Shown in pieces: positions 11,401 through 23,760 of a stretch of 64,000 nucleotides of DNA. The notes beneath the pieces are model-generated. The model did no database searches, had not been told where the DNA came from, and saw only the letters and a program-made list of their open reading frames with translations. Position 1 is the first letter of the stretch. Each line of letters begins with the position of its first letter. The position numbers and the translations under genes are program-made. Source of the DNA: Symbiotaphrina buchneri (lineage: Eukaryota; Ascomycota; Symbiotaphrinales; Symbiotaphrinaceae); assembly GCA_001599915.1 (NCBI GenBank), contig BCIG01000007.1, positions 620,001-684,000 on the forward strand, read 5' to 3'.

Positions 11401-14400
11401 TTTAATATGCTTTTATAAGTAATAAGGGTAGATAGTATTAAAGAAAAGGAAAATAGTAAAAAAACAATATCTATTTAAAGTATAAAGGTTAAAAGTTTTA
11501 AAAGAAATAAAAAGATAAAAGGTTTACTTTATTTTCTAAAGGTTTAATAAGAATAAAATAAATGAATTTTAAAATAAAAAGCATAGAATTTACAATAAAA
11601 GTTAACTATAAAGATTAAATAAAGAAAAGGTAAAAAAAGTAAATTTTACAAACAGTTTCTTAGTTATTATCATTGTTAATTGTATGTTTTATATCATTAT
11701 CTTTATAGTATTATTATTATAAACTTTTAACTATTAAAGATTTTAATAAAGTATTAAATATACTTTATCTGTTTATCAATATCTTCTTGTTAATTAACGT
11801 TGTTATCCTTTTCCTTTTTACTAACATTGTTTTCTTTTTTATTAAATACTTTGTTATCTGTTTTTTACAATAAAAATAAATAAGATTAAACATAAAAAAA
11901 GGCTTTTTATCCTTTTCCATTATATTAACTGTTCTTTGGCTGATAAAAAGTATATATAGATAATATAACTTTAATTGATTTCCTGTAAATATGCTTTTAA
12001 AATAGTTTTTATTAAGTTCTTCTAAAAGGTAAATACCTTTTTTAACAATTATACTGTATATACAATAAGGTTTTAACTACTAAAACTAAAGCTTTATTAA
12101 TAGGTTTTTATCAAGCTTTATATTGTATAGTAACATCAGGATATCTATAAATAAGGTTTTTTATTATAGCTAATATACCTTATTAAAAAAATCCTTTTCT
12201 TGTATATAGGCCTTTTAAAGATATAAGCGCATTATTTTTATATCTTTATCTTGATATTATAATTAATAAACCTGTATAATAAGTAAGTCTGTTATCAAAG
12301 TTACCTTATTTTATAGAAGGATCTGCCAGCTAAAGATATCTAGTTCAATGGACAGAATAGCATTTTAACTATGATTTAAGTAAAACAGTATATATTTAAT
12401 GCTTGTTTATATAATTGTTTAATCTGTAAATAATATTATTAAAAGGTTTTTTACCTATAGCCTAAACCTATTAATTATTATCTTGGAAAAGGTATTTATA
12501 ATAGGTTTATAATAGGTTTAATTATATTATTTATCTAAGTGTAATAAACTGATATCAGTACTTGTTTAATATTATAGATTAATAACAGCTTTATTACTTT
12601 ATCTTTGTTCTTTAATCTATTATTAATAACTAGGTATTTAAAACAACTATGTTTATATATAATGTTTTTCTAGATAAAGGTTATAATAGCTTTTAAATTA
12701 ATGTTTTCTAAAGTTTAAACTTTAATCTACTTGCTGAAATCATACCTTATAATAATTAAATATTCCTTATTAATGTTTTTCAGCATATATATTATATTAA
12801 ACCCTATTTTCCTTTATAACTATAAAATATATATAGGATACAATAGTTTTTTTTAAATGTTTATTAGTTTGTTGCTGATATTTATTACAGGTTTTAACCT
12901 GTCTTTTAATATCAGAATATAGCCTGTTTTACTAATAATAATCAATAATACAATAATAAATAGCCTTTTTGCCCTTATAGCTAGATTTATCATATAATAC
13001 TGTTATAATCTACTGTTGTTTTTTAAGCTTATTAACTATCTATGATATAGATACATTCTTTTTTCTTTTGTAAAATAGATATCTATTATATATTATAAAG
13101 CATTCAGCCTTTTTTCTAAACCTGTTTAAATTATATTGTTTAATACCTTTTAGTTAAGATAGTATAATAAGATAATATATTATCTTTTTTGACTTTTTTA
13201 AATAGTTATCTTTAAAGAAGTTTATTACCAGGTCCTTGTTTGTTTATTATACAGAAATAGATGTTATTTAAATAGCATTTAACTATATTATGATGAAATT
13301 ATCAATTTCTTCTTTTTGCTTTAACAGTAATAAAAGGTTTCTTAGATAAAGTATTAGTTATAGTATGTTTTTTCCTGGTATATAATAAACTTTAAAGTTA
13401 AATAAACAAATCTAAGCTATTTAACAGGTTATTAACATATTAAACAAGTTAATGTTAGAATTGTTTAATACAATTATAAACATATTGGTATTAAACTTTA
13501 AAATAAAATGAATACTATACAGTTAATACTATATCTTTTTAAACATCTTTAATATATTATAACATTTTTGTTTTTTAATATCATATTTCTTTTCCTATAA
13601 TAACTATAAACTGGTTTTATATTATATCAGATGCTGTTTGTTTATTTTAACATTGATTTGTATCAATACTGTTTTCTAGCCTTAAAGGCTAGTATCAATA
13701 CTAAATTATCTTTTTAAAATCTAGATTATAAAAAAGGCTTACTAAAGCTGGTAAAAAGATAAGCTTTTCCTTTAAGAGATCTATAGCAGCTTGTTCCTTT
13801 AATCCTTATCTAAAGGATGTATTCTTTTTTAACAATATATACAATGATAATATAATCAGCAAAAAGAATTTAACCTAAATACAATAATAAATATAGAGTC
13901 CTAAGAAGCCCTGTATCTTTTTTATATTATAATAAGGCTTTTAGTTAATAATTTTAATTACTTTTGTTATATTTAGATATTAACTTTCTATATTATATAT
14001 ATATTTTATTATTTTAATCTTTATTATGCAAAATTGTAACTTTATACCTGATATTATTATATTAGCTTGTTTAAGGTTATAAAGTATTCTATTAAGCTAT
14101 TAAATATGTTTTATTATATATTAATAGACTTTTTTAACAATCTTTTTGTTATTATACTTATTTTTCAATCTTTTTATGTTAATATTATCTAGAAAAAACA
14201 GGTTACCTTCAGTATATATTCTTTAAGAATCTTAATAACAATATATATAAATTGCACTATTAAATTAATAATACTTTGTAGTAAGGTTATTATACAAAGC
14301 AACCTTAACAATGTTATAAAGGTAATTATATTATAATATTTTAGATTTAGCTTTATTTAATTATACCTTGAATAAAAGTTAATTAAAAAAGCTATAATAT

Positions 14401-16221
14401 AATCAGTAAAATCCTTTGTAAATTTATCAATAAATAAAGGTAAATTAATATTATAAATAGTTATCTTATTCATTTTTATAGCTATATTGATTAACTTATA
14501 TTTCTTTACCTTGTTCTTTTTAACTAGAAACTATAGATTTCAATATAACTTATAATATGGTTTAAAGATTTTATTTTATACCTGTTCTTTTAATATATCA
14601 ATTATTATCTTATTTAATATCTATAGAATTATAAAATCTAGATATTGCTAAGCTTTATATAGTATAATATAGATAACTTGCAAAGATATTATCTTTGATT
14701 ATATTTTATCTATTTCTTTAAAAATCTATGTTAAAGTTGTTTTATATCAATATAGCATTTCTATCAACAGTTTTACCTTTATAAATGATCTACCTTCTTA
14801 TCCAAACTCTTAGCTTCCTGGACAGACATAGGCTCTGATAAAGCTTCCAATTGCAATTCAAATTGCTATAGGGTGTCATTGGCCATATGCTGAGCTTGTA
14901 TGAAATCATAGAGCTCCCTGAAATTCAGGTTTGCTGTATTACTTAAATCTATATGGTATTTCTGTACTGTGTTAGCCTGAATAATAATAGAGAGCCCTTG
15001 TAGAAACCATAGACCTTGGGTATAAGGGTTAAGAATACCCTGATCAACAAAAGCTTGTGATTTGGCAGTATATTCATGATAGTATTGCTATAGGTTATCT
15101 CCTTTATTTCAGGGAATTCATTTATACCGTTTAAACCATTGGCAGGAGCTTTGCTGCTGTTTAACATCATTGCTTTTATATTCATTGCACAATACCCTGT
15201 AGAGGCCTTCTTAGCTATAGGCGTTCTATTCAGAAATAATCTTGATATATATTCTGATGTTCCCTTTACAATAGCACAGTAGATGCTTTATCTTCTTAGC
15301 CTTCCCTAGAATATAGTTATTATAAAGATCCCTATACTGTTTTAAGAATTCAATGATGTTCTTCTCTCTAAAGAACAATATGCCTAGAGAGCCTGGATAT
15401 GGTATCCTTTCTATTATTATACTTTTAAGGCATTGGCCAATAATGAAACAATGATATGAACAGTAGTTGGTATTGGAACAATATGTTTAATAAGAACAGG
15501 AACAGAAGAGGAGAAAGAGGAGGAGGAGGAATCCCTGATGGTTCAATTTCAGGATCCTTGGCTATTGGCACTACTTGTTATTAATAATAAAGCTATCTGG
15601 AATTCAAAGTATTCTGTTTATATAGAATAAGCTTGCAATATAACCTATAAAATGGCTATAACAAGGTGATAGACAGTAGGCCAGAAGTCTTTATTCTTAT
15701 CTATTGCTGTTTCTGTTATTAGTAATAGGCTATTCAGCATTGTATCCCTATCATTGCCATTATCATTATAATGTTTATTGAATGATATTTCCCCTTTAAC
15801 AAGAGGCCTCTGCTGTTATTGCTTTCTTTGATTTGTGATAGGAGGCCTATCAGAGCTACTGTACCATTGTGTATTCAGGTTTATCGCTATTGTTCTGTTA
15901 TACTAGCATAATCCTGTATAATTTCCGAAGCTCTAAGTTGATCATTTCACCCTTTTTCAAGCTTTAAACTTGTGTTCTTAACGTTTTTCAAGGTCTATCC
16001 TACCCTTAGCGCTGATAGCTATATCAAGGTCCCAAAAAGCAGTATATGTTATTGTACAGCAGCCGTATCTTGCAGCAATAGCTGTACCTTTGTAAGGTTG
16101 AATCCTCCAAGGTTGTAATAGTATAGCTGCAATTCCTATCAGTCGGTAAGCCTTCTTAGCGTTCTCCTGCTCCCTATTCTCCTATCATGCAATAATAATG
16201 TCCCTGTGTAGGTCATCAATA

Positions 16222-16650
16222 TGCTGGGGTTGTTGGGGGTAGGTGGATAGCCACTGAATCAGGTAGGAGAATAGGTAGGGAGATATGCTATAGGAAACAC
16301 CGTGATAAAACAAAGGGAATAAAGCCTTTGCACAGGCTATCACATAGAGAAATCATATAGAAAACTATATAGAGAAATCACTTATCCAAAACAAGAAACA
16401 AACACCAGCAAAACAGATCCTGAATTCCCTATTCAATGTGCTCCTCTATCTGACTATCAAAAAAAGAGCTTTTATCCCCTGGAACGCAGAACACCAGAGA
16501 AACATTGTTCTGTTCTGCTCTGCTGAAGCTTGGACCACATCACATGATGCCGGTACAAAAGCGCAAATCACCTTCTGCACCTTCTGCACCTTCTGCACCT
16601 TCTGCACCTTCTGCACCTTCTGTACCTTCTGCACCTTCTTCCCTACCACA
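16222..16650 (-). repeat. LTR copy, subtype 2
   Basis: 429 bases. The ends read TGTGGTAGGG at the upstream side and CCCCAGCA at the downstream side when viewed on the minus strand, i.e. the usual TG...CA. Decayed copies are at 25371-25812 and about 26705-27100. It contains the 9-bp tandem repeat described separately. Confidence 0.75.
16568..16638. repeat. 9-bp minisatellite inside the subtype 2 LTR
   Basis: About seven tandem copies of CTTCTGCAC, nearly perfect; one copy has a single C-to-T change. Read through, it gives a Cys-Thr-Phe repeat, which is incidental. RIP-mutated versions of the same array occur in the sister LTRs at about 25757-25800 (about 4 copies) and 26946-27089 (about 15-16 copies). 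Confidence 0.9.
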
Positions 16651-17332
16651 ATAGCTTTTAACTTCTTAGGTTCTAGGTAATCATAGGTTTAAGATTAAAC
16701 AATGGTTATCATTATAGTAATATAGTCCTTTGATCATATCCTTTTAAAGGTTAAGATAATAAGTTTGGATATAGTTTAAAAAAGAACAATAATAATATTC
16801 TTTAAAACATTAGCCTGTATTAACAGAATTAATACCTTTTTATAGCTGATATCATAGCTTATTAAACTGTTTAAAATGACCTTTAAGATAACTTTTTTGA
16901 TAGCTTTTTTAATATTTTCCTTTATAAGTTTCTTATATATTTTATAACAGGCTAGGTAATATTGATAGATTAAATATAAGCCTAATTGGAAAAAAGCCCT
17001 TTTATAACAGGTATAACTTTGTAAGATTAATATATACTGCCTTTTTTATGCTATCTTTAAATATTTTAACTAAAATAGAAAGCATCAACTTTTATAATAC
17101 CTTGATAAGGTTGTTAACCTTTTTATTTAAGCTTTTTAATAATATTTTAACTATTTTCTTAATAATATCCTAAACTTTTTATTATTTTTAAAGCCTTTTT
17201 GCTTTTTAGGTATATATAACTTCTTATAAAACCTTTTAAGATTATAATTTAAACTGTTACAAGGTATTATTAATAATATGCTAAACCTGTACAAAATTAC
17301 AAAGCTTGTTAAAATTTAGATTTATAACATTA
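16651..17332 (-). repeat. gag-region segment of the interrupted minus-strand gypsy element
   Basis: Nucleotide similarity to about 26200-26640 can be followed for about 600 bases. The last 100 bases also match 14840-14945 in the less-mutated fragment. The segment stops at a 5-bp target site (CATTA, 17328-17332) and resumes beyond the inserted small LTR element at 19341. Heavily RIP-mutated. Confidence 0.65.
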
Positions 17333-17490
17333 TGGTAGGAACTTATGGATTTATGGTGATGGTGTTGATTGAGAAAGCTATCTAGCTAAGGTGCAGAGCT
17401 ATAAAGTGAATACTAGCTATAAACAAGGTCACAAGGTAGCAATTGACTGATTAGCAAGCAGTCACTGAGTAAGGCCTATATATCATGTCA
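17333..17490 (-). repeat. downstream LTR of the 2.0-kb element
   Basis: 158 bases. Aligned by eye to the other LTR it shows about 17 differences, all transitions, which points to RIP more than to ordinary ageing. Confidence 0.9.
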
Positions 17491-19182
17491 ACCTCCCTTA
17501 AACAAACAAGATTGATGCCTTTATCAGGAAAAGCAGGCCATAATATCCATAGTTCTACCATGCTCTATCAATTGTTTATATGGCTATAACCATGACTGTA
17601 GCCCCTTGGATAACCTTTTATAATAATCATTTAAGTAGGCTTATCAGGAGTTGCTGTTGTTTTAATAAGAGGATAAGATGTTTTGTATTCTTGGATAAGC
17701 TCCTTAGCATTATTCAGTATGTCCTGTCCATATCACTTATTAAAATACAACTTATAACCTTTTTACCTGATCAGATATTCAGTTACTGTATGTTGTCTAC
17801 AGCCTAAACAACAAGTCCTTCTGTTAATTAGCTTCTTGATCTTGAATAGCTGCTATTTATTTGTATCTAGAGTATCTAGTGATATGGTCATCTTGATCAC
17901 TAGAGGTAGCCTGTTGGATTAAAGCTGTTGATATAGGTTATCTCTATACAGTAGAGGCTTAATGTTCACAATAGATACAACTGGATGGATCTTTATATTG
18001 GCTGGGAGGTTAAGTTTATATATTAGCCATCAACTTTAATATAAGATATAAATACATGAATATCTTGATAATTTATTGTATATTTCTTCTGATTTGATGT
18101 TTCATATTTGTCTGGATCATTCGGGTAGAAGAAACTAATATTGGATGGATGCAGGTTGTCTGTTGTTCCCCCTGTATAGCCTGGCAGGCTAACAGGGCCA
18201 GAAGGGCCAGTAGGGCCAGGAGGTCCAGCAAGGTTAATATCTTATTATCAGGATGAGCCTAATGATCCTATTTGATTATTAGGCTAAGCAGCTTACTCTT
18301 GATAAGCTAGAATATGTTTAATAATTGTTTTAAACTCTTTTAACATTATATTAGTTGATATTATAGGTTTTGATTAAATAGATCTTAATTTATTTTAATC
18401 AGGAAAGATCTAAAAACAAAGTATTAACTTATTAACACTTGTCTGATCAGTAGTATTAAAGTAAGATATCTCTGAATTAGACTGGTTTGTTATAGTTGTA
18501 TTTAGCTAGGTGATTCCTAAGGTAGCAAAGGGGTTAATAATAGTTAATAACATGTTTAATACTCCTCTTGATCATTGATACAATAGAGGAAAATGCATGC
18601 ATTGGATCCAGGTAGGGTTGGTCAAGAATGGCATAGCTTCCTGATTCAGTTGTTGTATAGCTGATTCAAACATGTAATAGGTTTTGTTCTACTTAATCAG
18701 ATAGCCAGATACCTTGTGAAATGTTCTATATAGCTGTAGGATGGAATATATCAAGAGATGATATCCTTTGTTAAAGGTAGAGATATATCAATATCCAATC
18801 TTAACAAAGTTATTAAATTGCTAAATAAGCTTGATTGTAGCTTCTGACAGCAAAGGCAGTAAGCCTATAATACCTGTGACTGAAACAGCCAGATTGAATT
18901 AAGGACTGATAGTCTTAATTTAGCCTATCATCTGGATTATCATAGGAGGTTTGACTGATGGAGTTTGAGCTTTTTAGGCTGATTTGGTAGTGTGATCTGG
19001 TGGTGCAGGAGCTATATCAGGATTTACAGATATATAGATATAACTACTATGACCAGACGGAATCTATCTAAGTATTGGTACCTTTTGGCAAAAAGAGAAA
19101 CAAGGTAATCATCTTACTGGAACAGGATTCTGATGATTCTATTTGATGGTGAAGATAGATCTTATAAGTGTTGTTACCATGT

Positions 19183-19340
19183 TGATAGGAACTTATAGAT
19201 TTATGATAATGGTATTGATTGAAAAAGCTATCTAGCTAAGATACAGAGTTATAAAGTGAATGCTAGCTATAAGCAAGGTCATGAGGTAGTGACTGACTGA
19301 CTAGCAAGCAGTCACTGAGTAAGGCCTATATATCATGTCA
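19183..19340 (-). repeat. upstream LTR of the 2.0-kb element
   Basis: 158 bases, same length and same ends as 17333-17490. It is followed on the right by the target duplication CATTG (19341-19345) and then by the gag-like sequence of the host element. Confidence 0.9.
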
Positions 19341-20315
19341 CATTGTTTAGGTTTATATAGTATTTCTGTATTATATTAACCTAGATAACAATAGAAAGCT
19401 TTTATAAAAATCATAAACCTTAGATATAAGAATTAAAAATGCCTTGATTAACAAATGCTTATGATTTAATAGCATATTTACAACAGTATTATTATAAGTT
19501 ATCTTTTTTGTTTTAAGGAATTCACTTATACCATTTAAACCATTAACAAAAGTTTTATTGCTGTTTAATATTATTGCTTTTATATTTATTATACAATATA
19601 ACCTATAAAAGCCTTTTTAGCTATAAACGTTCTATTTAAAAATAGTTTTAATATACATTCTAATGCTTTCTTGGTTTATATAGTATAAACTTATAATGTT
19701 GTCTATAAAATAGCTATAACCAGATGACAAACAGCCAGCCAAAAGTCTTTATCTTCTTTTACTATTGTTTTTGTTATTAATGATAGGTCATTTAGCATTA
19801 TACCCTGGTTATCACCATTATCATCATAGCATTTCTTAAATGATATTTTCCCTTTAGCAAAAGATCTTTATTGTTGTTATTTTCCCTGATTTAGAATATA
19901 AAACCTATCAGAGCTATATAACTCTAGACCTAAAATAAGGTTTTATCTGTATTATTATATATTCAAGGCTATTGTTATCGTCTTCTGCTGTATCAATATG
20001 CTCTTGTACAATTTTTAAAACTTTAAGTTAACCTTTTACCCCTTTTTAAACAGTAAGCTTGTGTCCTTAACGTTTTTCAGGGTTTATCCTACCCTTAACG
20101 CTGATAGCCATGTCAAGGCCTTAAGAAACGGTGTATAATGATATGATAATAGCTATTCTACCGGTAGAAATAACTACAACATATAAATTCAAATCCTTAA
20201 ACGTTTACAACGGTTATAAAACGCTTTTTATCAGTTGATAAGCTTTCCTACAACATTCTTCTGCTTTCTATTCCCTTGCTACATAATAACAACATCCTTG
20301 CATAGGTTACCAATA

Positions 20316-20696
20316 TACTAAGGTAGTTAAAGATAGGTAGATAACTACTGAATCAGGTAAAAGAATAGGTAGAAAGATATACTATAAGGTATCATCATTA
20401 CAATATAATGAAAACATATAAACCTAATGAAAAACAAAGCCTTTATACAGCCTAAAACATATAGATAACTTATTATAACGATATAATATAAACTCTTATA
20501 TAAATAGCATAAAATCCTGTAGAAAAAAGATCTAGAATTCATTGACTAATATGCAAACTCTTTACTTAACTGTTAAAGATAAAAAGATATTACCATAAAT
20601 ATAAAACATTAAAAAAACATTATTCTGCTTTAGCTTTAACCCAGGCTATATCGTTTAGCTGTTGTAAAAAGAATAAAATGCTTTCTTTTTTACTAT
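20316..20696 (-). repeat. LTR copy, subtype 1 (upstream LTR of the minus-strand gypsy element)
   Basis: Partner of 8112-8495, more heavily converted to A and T. Left of it the leader and gag-like sequence run leftward as expected. Right of it the plus-strand chromovirus resumes. Confidence 0.75.
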
Positions 20697-23600
20697 ATTA
20701 TATTATCTGGAAAAGCTGTTATTCCTTATTTTTTATTAATAAAATATTAGATTAACTAGTTAAAATAAACTATTATTTAAAGTTAAACCTGTATAATACT
20801 TATTATTAAATTTATATCTAGTTAAACAATAAGTAAAAATAATATTTTATATATAATATAATTATTTTAAATATATTATCATGTTTTTGATTTAATTAAC
20901 ATATTAATTATCTTTTAAGTTTATATTAATAAGATATTTATAGATATATTAAATATTTATTGTATAATTTATTTAAATGATATTTTCATTTATTCTTCTA
21001 ATTTAAAGAACTATTATAAGTATATTACCAAGGTTTTATAAAGATTACATCAGATTAAACTATATGTTAAATTATTAAAATATTAATTCTATATTATAAC
21101 TATAGAATTCCTAGGATTTATTATCATTTTTAATAGTATAAAGATAAAGGATAATCAGGTTAGCTTTATTATAGATTGATCTAAACTTGTTTTCATTTAA
21201 AATATACAGGTATTTATAAGTTTTATTAACTTTTATAGAAGATTTATCAAAGGATTTTTATAAAAAACAACAGTTTTAACTAAGTATTTTAAAGGATTAA
21301 AAGAAAAAGATTTAATGTAATCTTTTTAACTAAATAAAAGTCTTAAACAGGTATTTTATTAGTTAAAAGAAGTATTTATATAATGGTTTATATTGATCTA
21401 TTTTAATCCTAGCTAATTAATTTGTTTAAAAATAGATATATTAGAATATATTATCATAAGTATTTTAAATTAACTTATTATTAATCTAATAGAACTTAAG
21501 GATTAAGTTTATTAAAGATCTATAATCTATTAATTAAAAAGATAAACCTATTAAAATAAAATTATAAGGTTTATAATACTAAACTACTAGTAATTATTAT
21601 ATATTTTAAATAATAAAGATATTATTTTAAGGAAAATCATTTTTCTATAAAAGTTATTACTGATTATAATAATTTAAAATACTTTATAACTATTAAAATG
21701 TTAATTAGATATTAAGTTAAATAGGTTAAAAGATTGATAATATATAATTTTAATATTATTTATCATAAGGATATAAACAATCTTATAAACAGGTTATTAT
21801 ATTATATTAATTATCTATCTATATTTTAAAAAAAGAAAAAAAAGATTATATTATCTATATTATAATATAAGCTATAAATTAAAATAACAATAATTTAAAT
21901 CCTAGAAAATAAAAGTTAAAAAACTAACTGAAGTAATAATTTAAAAGAACTAAACTATAAAAACCTTTTTAATGTTTTTAAAAGTATAATTTAAAGATTA
22001 TTTTTAATATGTTAATATAGGATAGATATTAATATTATTATAATACTATTGTAATATAATCCTTATAATATTATTATATAGAAAGATAGGTTAACCTTTA
22101 AGTATATAGATATTCTAGATTATCTTATATTCTATCTGTTTATAATTAAGTTAATAGGTTTTAAAGATATATATAATTGGTTTTAAATATTATTTTTACA
22201 GTTTTTATATAATCTTTAACAAAAGAACATCTTTGTAAAAAAGATCTGTAAAACTTTAAACAATAACCTGATAACCTGTGTAAATAGATTAATATTATTA
22301 AATTGATATTAAAACAATATTAGATTTCTTTAAATTAAGAAAATCATATATATATCTACTAATCTTATTATATAGAAAAAGATTCTATAAAGGTATTATA
22401 ATAATATTACAATAGGTTATTTTAATATTAAATAAATATTAATGCTTTTTTATTAGAAGTATTGATAGTTAATAATTATAAAAAATATTAAACAATACAT
22501 TAAATATTATAATATATACCAGTATATAAAAACATAGAAACATTATTATTATAATAAGATATACATTATATTTATATTAGATTATCTTTAAAAAATTCTT
22601 ATAATAGATTTTATAATAGAACTATCATCTAACTGTAGATAAAATTAGATAATTATTTAGGATAATATCTTAATTGTTATTAATAGTATATAAAGATAGT
22701 TAAATATATTATATATAAGAAAACAATTATTATTAAAGTCCTTATAGATTTATTTATTAAATATGTGTTAAAAGACTTTAGTTACCTGTTAGATATCATA
22801 TTTAATAAAGGATTAGTATTTATAAATAAGTTTTAATTAATAATATGTTTTTATTTAAAGATAAAACATTAGTTATCAATAGTTTTTTACCTGTAGATTA
22901 ATAGATAAACAAAACAATAAAACCAGGTTATTAAGTATTACCTATGGATATATATAAATTATTATTAGAATAATTAGGTAAACTTACTTTTAATAATTAA
23001 GTTTATATATAACAATAATATCTATATAATTATAAAGTAATTATCCTTTTTTTAAATATATAATTACCAGCTAGAATTATATCTAAATATTAAGGATATT
23101 ATCTATAGAAAAAAGGTATTAGTAATTATTAAATATATTTTTAACATAAAAACATTAAAAACCTAGGTATTATAACTATAGAAAAAGATATAGATTTATT
23201 AAAAGAAGTATTATAATTAAAATTACAAATTATAAAGCTTTATAATAGATAATAAGATATTATTAAACATATAAAATATTAAGATAATCAGATTAAATTA
23301 GAAATTAGATTATTATTTTATTAAATCCTTTTGTATTACTAGAATTATAAAACTGTAAACATATTATCTAAAGCTATTGATTAAATATAAAACAATCTAT
23401 CTTGTCTTCTATGTATTCCTAATAAAACTATATTAAACATTAGATTGTTATTTTATTAAGAAACTAATTTTAGATATAATAGAAAAGAAAGAAGAATAAT
23501 AGGTAAAAGAAATATTAAAACATAGGTTTAAAATGGGGAAAACCTAATACTTGGTACATTGGTAAGGTTTTCTATCGTTAAAAGACTTATAAAAATCTAT

Positions 23601-23760
23601 TAAATACCTAATAAATATAAAAAAGGTTATTAAAGTATATTAGAGAAAATCGTCAATAAATATCAACAAATATAAGATATAGAATAAAACTATTTTTAAA
23701 ACCAGGTAAGAATATCATTATTAATAAAGTATAAAATAAAACTAAATTACAACTAGGTAA
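20697..23760 (+). mobile_element. Ty3/gypsy chromodomain element (chromovirus) fossil, right part
   Basis: Plus-strand translation shows, in order, the rest of reverse transcriptase (IYLNDIFIYSSNLK at about 20950-21010, then FLGFII and INFYRRFIKGF at about 21110-21260), RNase H (KVITDYNNLKYF at about 21650, NFNIIYHKDINNL at about 21740), a poorly preserved integrase stretch, and a chromodomain-like YLVHW near 23550. The order RT, RNase H, integrase, chromodomain is that of fungal chromoviruses. The left part of the same element is at 7796-8111. It is broken by many RIP-type changes. The right end and LTR are not clear. Confidence 0.7.

Larger units (their letters stand above)
14781..16650 (-). 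mobile_element. less-mutated 5' fragment of a sister Ty3/gypsy subfamily (LTR plus gag-like region)
   Basis: This patch has near-normal base composition, in sharp contrast to both sides. From right to left it holds an LTR (16222-16650), an untranslated leader and a gag-like region. A 78-residue open frame at 14949-15185 on the minus strand (MNIKAMMLNSSKAPANGLNG and on) belongs to this gag, and its nucleotide sequence can be followed in decayed form at 19341-20310 and 26580-26700. There is no matching subtype 2 LTR between 8.5 and 14.8 kb, so the piece appears truncated at about 14780. It is broken, with a few interruptions only, and is clearly younger or better protected than its surroundings. 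Confidence 0.65.
17333..19340 (-). mobile_element. 2.0-kb small LTR retroelement, nested in the gypsy gag region
   Basis: Two direct repeats of exactly 158 bases (17333-17490 and 19183-19340) bound a 1.7-kb interior. Read leftward, the LTR starts TGACATGATATATAGG and ends TTCCTACCA. A purine-rich tract (AAGGGAGG) sits just before the downstream LTR, which sets the orientation. The flanks carry a 5-bp duplication, CATTA on the left and CATTG on the right, one transition apart. The interior shows gag-like minus-strand coding traces near 18020-18240, including a Gly-Pro-rich run and an FFYPNDPDKYET segment. At 2.0 kb it is too short for a full pol, so it is a non-autonomous or internally deleted element. 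The ends look whole; the coding part is broken. Superfamily (copia or gypsy) undecided. Confidence 0.85.
8112..20696 (-). mobile_element. minus-strand Ty3/gypsy fossil, inserted into the plus-strand chromovirus and itself interrupted
   Basis: Bounded by the two most similar LTR copies in the block (8112-8495 and 20316-20696, 384 and 381 bases). Its gag-like part lies next to the right LTR (19341-20315, continued at 16651-17332), and the heavily decayed pol part runs left to 8496, so transcription would be leftward. The span is 12.6 kb. Removing the two inserted pieces (about 1.9 and 2.0 kb) leaves about 8.7 kb, a normal size for this family. Flanking sequence on both sides is one plus-strand gypsy pol, which shows that it landed inside that element. 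It is broken beyond simple counting, by many RIP-type changes. The assignment of all internal sequence to this one element is an inference. Confidence 0.6.

Noticed and set aside
16438-16680. Cys-Thr-Phe repeat protein on the plus strand
   Set aside because: It is only the translation of the 9-bp minisatellite inside an LTR.
20316-20696. 5-bp target duplication ACTAT flanking the outer gypsy element (left flank before 8112, and near 20691)
   Set aside because: The right-hand ACTAT overlaps the aligned end of the LTR itself, so the match is not independent evidence.
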